From contig CBDAKK010000005.1 in assembly GCA_965196605.1 (NCBI GenBank), positions 1-64,000 on the forward strand: a stretch of DNA of 64,000 nt, written 5' to 3'. Source of the DNA: CBDAKK01 sp965196605. GTDB lineage: Bacteria; Spirochaetota; Spirochaetia; WTKD01; G963693115. The notes below the pieces were generated by a model. It made no database searches, was not told where the DNA came from, and worked only from the letters and a program-made list of their open reading frames with translations. Numbering within the stretch: position 1 is the stretch's first letter; every line of letters starts with the position of its first letter. A program made the position numbers and the translations under genes. Positions 57,596 through 64,000 of this stretch are shown one piece after another.

Positions 57596-59758
57596 CTATG
57601 GTTGATGGACGTCATCGTTGTTTACCTTACCCTCTGGTACTCCATTGTTTTGCTTTACTGTGTATGTCCCCCCGCTGGCAGACCCCGAGGTTATTCTTAA
57701 ATTTCCCTTTACATTAGCAGCGTTTGGAAAGCCATACATGCCGCCAATGGTGTAGTTCAATGACTGCGTACCATTTGGATTCAAAGAAATGTCTATTGTA
57801 ACTGTAGTGGTGTTAGAACCATTAATAACTAAAAAGGGCTTTGTTGCATCAAGCTTGTCTTTTTTGTCCGCGTAGTTAGTATAAACATTCACAATCTTTG
57901 CTCCCAAGCCTTGCCCCTGCCCGTGATACTTTACATGACCACTTACGTAGCCCCTCTTGGTTTCCTCCCCCAGTGCATTTGGCCCCCATTTATGCATCAA
58001 GGTAAGCTTTGCATGTGAGCTTCCTATGGTGCGGTTCAGTTGGTTCACCAGCTCTTTGTTTGTCAAAGCCCCGTAGCCAGCGACGGCTGTGCTTCTGTCG
58101 CTCGAAGCCTTGATGCTGTTTTCTGCAGAGACTTTGTAGTAGTAGTAGGTTCCAACTTCCATGTCGCTGCTTTCGTCATAGGCCTGTGTATTGGTAGTGT
58201 CTGCAATTTTAGAGTATGCGCCGTCTTTGCGTTCTGCGCGCCACAGGGTGTAGCGCGTAGCCCCCCATGCTTTGTTCCACGTTACTTTCACGGGGTATAT
58301 AGCCCCAATAGACAAACGAGCGTAGTAGCTATCATAGGCATTTTTTGAAGCTTGTACATGCGCTGGTACGTCTGGCAGGGGGGCTATGGGCTTTGCTTGT
58401 TTTGACACAATAAGATCTTGTACGGCAAACACTTTGTAGAATATCGGAGCGGTACTGGCTCCTTGTTTTTCGTGTCGATACGTAGCAACATCCCCGAGTG
58501 TCCCTGTTTTTGTGTATGGGCCATTCATGGAACTTGCAGCATGTACTTCATAGCCCGTAGCCTTTTTTGACTTGGTCCATGTAATGACAACATCATTGCC
58601 ACTACGCGTAGCTTGTACGTTTGTAGGCGATGAAAGGATGTAGCCCGTCTGTGGATTTTCCCCAAGGGCAGGGTCTACATCCGCACTATAGGCCCCTACT
58701 AGTTTTTCATTGTTCTGGAATACTTCAACTGCCTGCACAAAGTAGTGATACTCGACATTTTCCTCTAGAGCATCAGCGTCAAGATGGGTGGTATTTTGAC
58801 TGTCCGTCAGAAGTTCAATGATACGAGAAGACTTACTGCTATTTCTGAAGACATTGTAAGAAATAGTGCTTGTTAGTTTTGAAGGTTTTACTTCATTCCA
58901 GCTTACTGTTATTTCAGAGACAGACGCTGCCTTGCTTGCTTGTACCTGCGGCGGCTTGGGTGCTTTTGCCTCTATGCGCATGCCATTAACGACGGGGTGG
59001 CGTTTTTCTCCAATGGCGCTTGTTTCTCCTGAGGCGGAAATTGCCACAACGTAGTAGTAGTAGTTCTTTCCAAATTCTAAGCTTGGTTCTGTGTCAGTAA
59101 AACGCCGCAAGCCCTTTGCAAAGGTAAGGGGCAACAAGGTGCCAAATGAATTTTTTACCTCGCTTCTGTACAGCTTATAGCGTGAAGCCCCTCGAATGTC
59201 TTGCCATGTCACGGTAATGGTGGGGAGGCTTTTTGTGGCTTTTAATAATGCTCGCGGAGGTAGCAATAAATACGCGTCTTCTGAATAGAGTGATGTGCTT
59301 TTTGAGCCCTTATAGGTGAGGGCTTCGACCTTGTATTGATATGATGCATACAAGTCATCTTCTTGCATGGAGTCTATGTCAAAGACATCCGTGTAGGAGG
59401 TGGTGCCCTTGAGGACGGCAGGCTTTACAAGCGTGAAGGGCACTGGTGTGTTGTCTGTTGGTTTTTTTCTGCGTAGCACCTTGTAGTAGTCAGCGTACTG
59501 TATCGCCTTCCAAGCGACAACAATTCTGTTTCCGTACTCTCCTTGCGAAACCCGAATTTTGAGATTGCCTAGTTTGGGCTTGCTTTTTTTGTCGCTCGCA
59601 AAAAGCTCTCCAAGGCTGCTCGCGCCAGCGTCGTCACTGCTAGCAACTGCTTGTGGAAATTCAAAGACCACAAAGTCTTCACAGCTCATAAACGCCATGG
59701 TCATAATAACAGTCATGAGCGCTACTATGCTCACGGGGTTATAATATTTCAATTTCAT
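57596..59758 (-). CDS. fibronectin type III repeat lipoprotein, 720 aa
   Basis: Lipoprotein signal with lipobox FMSC near residue 26. About five fibronectin type III-like repeats follow (each with an I.V.W pattern such as RIVVAWKAIQYADYYKVLR, TITVTWQDIRGASRYKLYR, DVVITWTKSKKATGYEV), then a distinct C-terminal domain of about 150 residues rich in Gly, Asn and Thr. Likely anchored at the cell surface or in the periplasm and binding a partner protein or sugar. Same architecture as the giant protein at 60326. Confidence 0.8.
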   Translation of the reverse strand: MKLKYYNPVSIVALMTVIMTMAFMSCEDFVVFEFPQAVASSDDAGASSLGELFASDKKSKPKLGNLKIRVSQGEYGNRIVVAWKAIQYADYYKVLRRKKPTDNTPVPFTLVKPAVLKGTTSYTDVFDIDSMQEDDLYASYQYKVEALTYKGSKSTSLYSEDAYLLLPPRALLKATKSLPTITVTWQDIRGASRYKLYRSEVKNSFGTLLPLTFAKGLRRFTDTEPSLEFGKNYYYYVVAISASGETSAIGEKRHPVVNGMRIEAKAPKPPQVQASKAASVSEITVSWNEVKPSKLTSTISYNVFRNSSKSSRIIELLTDSQNTTHLDADALEENVEYHYFVQAVEVFQNNEKLVGAYSADVDPALGENPQTGYILSSPTNVQATRSGNDVVITWTKSKKATGYEVHAASSMNGPYTKTGTLGDVATYRHEKQGASTAPIFYKVFAVQDLIVSKQAKPIAPLPDVPAHVQASKNAYDSYYARLSIGAIYPVKVTWNKAWGATRYTLWRAERKDGAYSKIADTTNTQAYDESSDMEVGTYYYYKVSAENSIKASSDRSTAVAGYGALTNKELVNQLNRTIGSSHAKLTLMHKWGPNALGEETKRGYVSGHVKYHGQGQGLGAKIVNVYTNYADKKDKLDATKPFLVINGSNTTTVTIDISLNPNGTQSLNYTIGGMYGFPNAANVKGNLRITSGSASGGTYTVKQNNGVPEGKVNNDDVHQP

Positions 59759-59799
59759 ACAATGCTACCTCAAGCTTATAACACACATACTAGGTGACA

Positions 59800-60318
59800 C
59801 TAGAGCATGTACCCAAGTGAAAGGAAATAACTCGGCCCCATCTTGTTTGCGGATATTTCAAAGTTGCCTCCTATGCCGCCTTCTACGTACATTTTAAAGC
59901 TAAAGACATAGCGTGAACCCACATGCGTTTGCATAAGAAAGCCGCTTGTAAGCCACGGCACATTGGTGACTTTATAGCCAAGGTTGCCGCTGAGAAAAAA
60001 TGTCACCCCATATATGCTGTTGGAATGCGCGCGTAGCCCAATGGTGGGAATGTACACATAGCCGCCGCGCATGGGGAAACGCACGATTTGTGAGGTATGA
60101 GCTTGGAAGTTGTCGGTAAAGTCAAAACCCGCAACGAGGCTCACGGGAACATGAACGCCATCGGGTTCAAAAAACGCAGTGGTTGTGTCGGCAAGGTCAA
60201 GCCCAAGACTCCAGCGCGCCTTTTGAGGTTCTTTTTCTTTTTGAGCCTCGTCTTGTGCATATGCGTATGGCAGGAGGAGGGCAGAGGAAACAAACAATAG
60301 TAATACAAACTTTTTCAT
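59800..60318 (-). CDS. outer membrane beta-barrel-like protein, 172 aa
   Basis: ATG 60318 is chosen for AGGGTG six bases upstream. Cleavable signal peptide (ending YAYA), then alternating strands with aromatic ends (GGYVYIPTIGL, GVTFFLSGNLGYKV, YVFSFKMYVEGG) and a terminal aromatic-ended strand SYFLSLGYML, the pattern of small outer membrane barrels. It lies between the two fibronectin type III genes. Confidence 0.65.
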   Translation of the reverse strand: MKKFVLLLFVSSALLLPYAYAQDEAQKEKEPQKARWSLGLDLADTTTAFFEPDGVHVPVSLVAGFDFTDNFQAHTSQIVRFPMRGGYVYIPTIGLRAHSNSIYGVTFFLSGNLGYKVTNVPWLTSGFLMQTHVGSRYVFSFKMYVEGGIGGNFEISANKMGPSYFLSLGYML

Positions 60319-60325
60319 AAACACC

Positions 60326-63300
60326 CTACTTATCATACACAGCCTTCAAAAAGGTTTTGTAGTCTCTGTTAAAGCGCAGTGGCATAACATGCGGATTTAA
60401 TGCTCCTTGTGCTCCAGTGTTTTGGCTTTGAGAAAACTCAAACCCAGCCTTGCCGCTAAGGTTTACCTTCTTTGCAGCCTTAAAGGTAACCGCACTTGCT
60501 TTACTCGCATCAAAGTTATTCCATGCAAATTCTATAGTGCCACCGCTGAAATCATACACAATATCCTTAATGTTGATGAATGCTTCTCCATAGGGTGACT
60601 GGACACTGACAAGCCTACCTTGCGTAGTATAGTCTTTACTAAGAGTAAAACTACCGCCACGGTCATTACCAGTACCCTTCAATTCTTGCATGTGTTTAAT
60701 TACCAACTCTTCTGTTTTACGCTTCTCCCGTGCGTTTTTGTTTGTAATGTTTTTTGCCTTCGCGCCAAGTGAATACTCTGTTAGTGTAAAATACCACTTG
60801 CCCCAACTCGACCGAAAAGCAACGCCATACTTTGTACTGGCTGTTTGTTTTGAACCATCGTAAACTCCATCGCCAATAACCGCCAAGCTCCAATTGAGGT
60901 ACTCGCGCGGGGTAATCCACCTACTCCCTACGTCAACATTTGCGTTTTTGCTCATAGCTTGTATGTTTTGTGTTTGCTGAGCTGCATCAAATTGTGTAAA
61001 TGACACCGCCGCAGTTACTGTGTTTGTAGGTGTCTTATTGGGGTCTCCTGATAGTGAGGCATCGGCATTCCATGTATGCTTTTTGTCCTGAGCAAAGGCT
61101 ACTACCCAATACAAGGCACGGTATTCTCGCAGCACCAGCGCCTTGGTGTCAAAAAACACACGCGCCTCATTTGCTTTGCGCTCCCCTATCTTGCGCCAAA
61201 CATTTGTAAGTTTATTAAAGTCCATGCGGTAAATATAATACTTGTCGGCACCGGGGACATTGTTCCACGTAATCTTTGTAGCGTAGCTTAAATCAGTAGT
61301 TCTATTTATTTTGTATATATCGCCCTTTGAGTCGTAATCATGCGCATCAGCCTCATGCTTGGCAATGTATATGCCCTTATTGTTTTTATAGTCAACATCG
61401 CTTGCTTGTACTCCTGTTACCAGCCCCAGGGTGTACCCAACGGCAACACCCTTTTCGTCGGGCATTCTACTTGTTAAGTTGTTACTTGTATTTTTAGCAG
61501 TAACTTTATAGTATCCTTTTTTTTGTGGGGCAAGACTCGTATGCTCATATTCAACTTCGTTTCCTATGTTCTTACTTCCTGCACTAATGCTCGCAAGCTC
61601 ATTATAAGTTCCATTTTTGCTATCAGAAAAATGCACTACGTACTCAGAAGCACCTCCTACAGCTTCCCACGTCAATAGTATTTTGTCACCGTAATCTTTA
61701 TCAGAAGCTACTACGTTTCGCGGCGAGGCAAACAAATACCCTTCGCTTGCTTCAGAGGGCATGTTGGATGTCACCCCGCGCTTTTTGGGTATAATGCTAT
61801 ATTCATAGACTTGGAAATATATTTTCTCCAAAGGCAGCGCTTTCGAGTTTGCGTAGCGAGCATCTATTTCATCATCATAGGTGTATGAAGTCTTTCCCCT
61901 TTCTGATAAAACTGTAGCAATTGTAGGGGCTTTGCCTGTGGCTTTGTTTTTTCGCACAATAGCATACTCTTCGGCATGGGGTACTGTATTCCAAGTAACC
62001 GTTATTTTATTTATTGAAGTACCTTTAGTGGCGCTAACGCGTATGCCCACAGGACCAAAGGTGCTGCCCTGCACTGGATCACTCGCTACTCTATCGCTTG
62101 TTTCGTCTTCACCTATTGCTACAACACTAATGTCGTATTCTGTGCCTCGTGAAGCAGCGTCATGGTTCTTCGGTGGGGTTAGCTTCTCTAGTTTTTGCTC
62201 ACCCTTATTTCCGTTTTGTAGCAGGGGCTTATAGGTCTTCAGCACAGTGTTTTTTCCACGCTCTCGTAGCTCCACTTCATACTTTTTTGCGCCAACGCTG
62301 GGTTGCCAGCGCACCGTAATGTATTGTGCATGCGCAGCCTTTGTGGCGCTTACCTTTTGGGGAGCGCGCAATACATCGCCAAGCACAAGCCTTGAGGAGG
62401 TAGTAGTTCCGTTGTGGGCAAACACAAGCTTATAGAGGGCGGGCTTATAGCTTTTAGGGTCGACAACTAGCGTAGCTTCACCTGTGTTGCTTGCACCATT
62501 CAAGGTGGGACCAGAGTTAAGCACAACATTATTAAAAGTACCTGCACCTGTTGTGCTATCTTCTTTATGAATAGAAAAGTCACCTGCACTTACTGCAAGT
62601 TTCTCCGGGGTGCTCCAAGAAAACTTCAAGCTGTCTTTCTTACCACGCGAGATTGAAAAATTAAACTTGTGGTCTTGTACGTTTGGATACTCATAAGCTA
62701 CAGCTTGAGAAAAAACGCCCTTGTTCAAGTCTTTTCTATTTTTTTTATCAATGACCGCGAGAGGAGCAATAAGGCGCACTTCGTATGTATAGGTTGTGGC
62801 TACATGCGGCCCTGCGTCAGTATATGAATTTCCTACAATGTCGCCGCTTGTCGATATTAGTTGAGGGTCAAGCCCTCCCTTTGAACGATAGACTTCCGCA
62901 AGGCCGTCTGTAAAATCACTCGGCACGCTCCACTGCACAAGCACGCCCCTTGTAGCGGCCTGTATGCTCAGGTTGCTTGCTTGGGGAATGACAGCCCCAT
63001 GAATTACGAGGCTTGGTTTACCAAGCTTCTCATCCTTTCCGTATTTAGCCCTTATTCTATATTCATAGATCTTGTTTACTTCTACTGTTGTGTCTTGATA
63101 AACCAGCGAAGTTGTTGGATTAACACTTGCGTCGTTAAATATTTTGGTGAAATTTAAAGCGGCATCTGTTGGTGGCTGCAACTCAGTGGGCGTAGCAGTT
63201 GCAATACCCTTAAACACATTGGTCGGTGCATCGGACTTCTCCCTTCTTTCCACAACATAGCGCAAATCTTTGTTTTTCTTACCATCAAGCTCATCAGGTC

Positions 63301-64000
63301 CATTCCAAACAAGCAAGACTCTATCCGAATATGCATGCTCGACAGTAGCAAAGTCTTTGACCGCGGAGGGGGCATCTTGTTTTGGCGTCTGTACTGCAAA
63401 TTCATGATTACTTTCGGCAACGACGGCCTGTCCGTTTGCTACGTAGGCAAGTACACGGTAATCGTAACTCATCTCGGGTTCGACATCTTCATCAACAAAG
63501 ACCCAGCTTCCGTTTGTGTCTTGCATTGGTGTAGCTGTTGTTTTTTTATACGCTCCTACGCCTTGTTTTTTACGCTCAACCGCGTATCTGCTAACACCTT
63601 CTATAGGCGACCATGCAAAGCTAATGCTGTAAAAGTTTTTTTGAATTTGTGTTTGATGTATGGTGGGCTTCCCTAGAGTCTTACCCTCAATCATGTCAGA
63701 AGTAAATAATGCCTTGTTTGCACTATCCATTGCTACCACTATCACATAACGAATTTCTGTAAAAGTATTCGAGAGTTTTATCGTATGCTGCAAGGTATTT
63801 ACCCCAAGAATGTAGTCGGGGCCTGTTTTTGCTTCAAGGGTATCGGTTCTATTTTTAAATTCATAGAGAAAATACGAAGCAGCATTGCGTACTTTCTTCC
63901 ACGAAATAACAATTTTATCGGTGTACTGGTACGGCACGCTTTGAACAAGAAAGGGATTCTTCGACTGCCCCCCCGCGCCTTTATTGATAAAGGGAGCCAA
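60326..64000 (-). CDS. giant fibronectin type III repeat surface protein (partial)
   Basis: At least 1224 residues; the start is beyond the window. About nine fibronectin type III-like repeats (for example KIVISWKKVRNAASYFLYE, YITVRWQPSVGAKKYEVE, KILLTWEAVGGASEYVVHF), then a C-terminal domain of about 250 residues with WITPREYLNWSLAVIGDGVYDG and SGKAGFEFSQSQ. Its downstream relative at 57596 is a lipoprotein, so this one is probably lipid-anchored as well. A surface adhesin or structural role is likely. Confidence 0.8.
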   Translation of the reverse strand: MAPFINKGAGGQSKNPFLVQSVPYQYTDKIVISWKKVRNAASYFLYEFKNRTDTLEAKTGPDYILGVNTLQHTIKLSNTFTEIRYVIVVAMDSANKALFTSDMIEGKTLGKPTIHQTQIQKNFYSISFAWSPIEGVSRYAVERKKQGVGAYKKTTATPMQDTNGSWVFVDEDVEPEMSYDYRVLAYVANGQAVVAESNHEFAVQTPKQDAPSAVKDFATVEHAYSDRVLLVWNGPDELDGKKNKDLRYVVERREKSDAPTNVFKGIATATPTELQPPTDAALNFTKIFNDASVNPTTSLVYQDTTVEVNKIYEYRIRAKYGKDEKLGKPSLVIHGAVIPQASNLSIQAATRGVLVQWSVPSDFTDGLAEVYRSKGGLDPQLISTSGDIVGNSYTDAGPHVATTYTYEVRLIAPLAVIDKKNRKDLNKGVFSQAVAYEYPNVQDHKFNFSISRGKKDSLKFSWSTPEKLAVSAGDFSIHKEDSTTGAGTFNNVVLNSGPTLNGASNTGEATLVVDPKSYKPALYKLVFAHNGTTTSSRLVLGDVLRAPQKVSATKAAHAQYITVRWQPSVGAKKYEVELRERGKNTVLKTYKPLLQNGNKGEQKLEKLTPPKNHDAASRGTEYDISVVAIGEDETSDRVASDPVQGSTFGPVGIRVSATKGTSINKITVTWNTVPHAEEYAIVRKNKATGKAPTIATVLSERGKTSYTYDDEIDARYANSKALPLEKIYFQVYEYSIIPKKRGVTSNMPSEASEGYLFASPRNVVASDKDYGDKILLTWEAVGGASEYVVHFSDSKNGTYNELASISAGSKNIGNEVEYEHTSLAPQKKGYYKVTAKNTSNNLTSRMPDEKGVAVGYTLGLVTGVQASDVDYKNNKGIYIAKHEADAHDYDSKGDIYKINRTTDLSYATKITWNNVPGADKYYIYRMDFNKLTNVWRKIGERKANEARVFFDTKALVLREYRALYWVVAFAQDKKHTWNADASLSGDPNKTPTNTVTAAVSFTQFDAAQQTQNIQAMSKNANVDVGSRWITPREYLNWSLAVIGDGVYDGSKQTASTKYGVAFRSSWGKWYFTLTEYSLGAKAKNITNKNAREKRKTEELVIKHMQELKGTGNDRGGSFTLSKDYTTQGRLVSVQSPYGEAFINIKDIVYDFSGGTIEFAWNNFDASKASAVTFKAAKKVNLSGKAGFEFSQSQNTGAQGALNPHVMPLRFNRDYKTFLKAVYDK

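Overview
The window looks like chromosome of a host-associated spirochaete, most likely genus Treponema. This is inference from the mix of genes: large lipoproteins built of fibronectin type III repeats, a BspA-like DUF285 surface lipoprotein, lone folC/hisD/rqcH and murD genes, and a moderate GC content near the middle of the range. No rRNA, tRNA or CRISPR array was recognised.

Layout. Bases 1-1090 hold what looks like the early/middle region of a second Mu-like phage: the end of one gene, a Mor-type activator, a small unknown gene and an ASCH-domain gene. Bases 1091-18494 are host chromosome: a DUF285 surface lipoprotein broken by one in-frame TAG, a ComM/YifB-type AAA+ gene, murD, a membrane protein, a CreD-like gene, a leftward hisD-like/folC/rqcH operon, three copies of a small secreted-peptide cassette (constant promoter, leader and signal peptide; variable mature part; similar terminator behind the two intact copies), and a chromate transporter chrA. 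The spacers are filled with a family of mosaic dispersed repeats.

Bases 18495-56865 are a Mu-like (transposable, contractile-tailed) prophage of about 38 kb. Its left end cuts cassette copy 3 inside the signal peptide. Both ends carry paired, similarly spaced terminal motifs in inverted orientation. Gene order is unusual: the lysis, terminase, portal and minor head genes (20029-26211) are transcribed leftward and lie left of the immunity region, whereas the repressor/early/transposition block (28991-39591), the Mor activator and the head-tail genes (41950-56625) follow the familiar rightward Mu plan. The early region has an antirepressor, a ParB-like gene, MuA and MuB homologues, GemA, Gam and a DUF4406 gene. 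Between Mor and the head genes sits an AT-rich GNAT plus ASCH pair. The minor head protein carries a C-terminal PD-(D/E)XK-like nuclease domain resembling contact-dependent toxins. The tail sheath gene and one small tail gene each contain a one-base frame change, so the prophage may be defective, unless these are assembly errors.

Bases 56866-57191 return to host repeats. Bases 57192-64000 are a leftward cluster of surface and outer membrane proteins: a giant fibronectin type III protein whose start is off the window, a small beta-barrel-like protein, a second fibronectin type III lipoprotein and a small lipoprotein.
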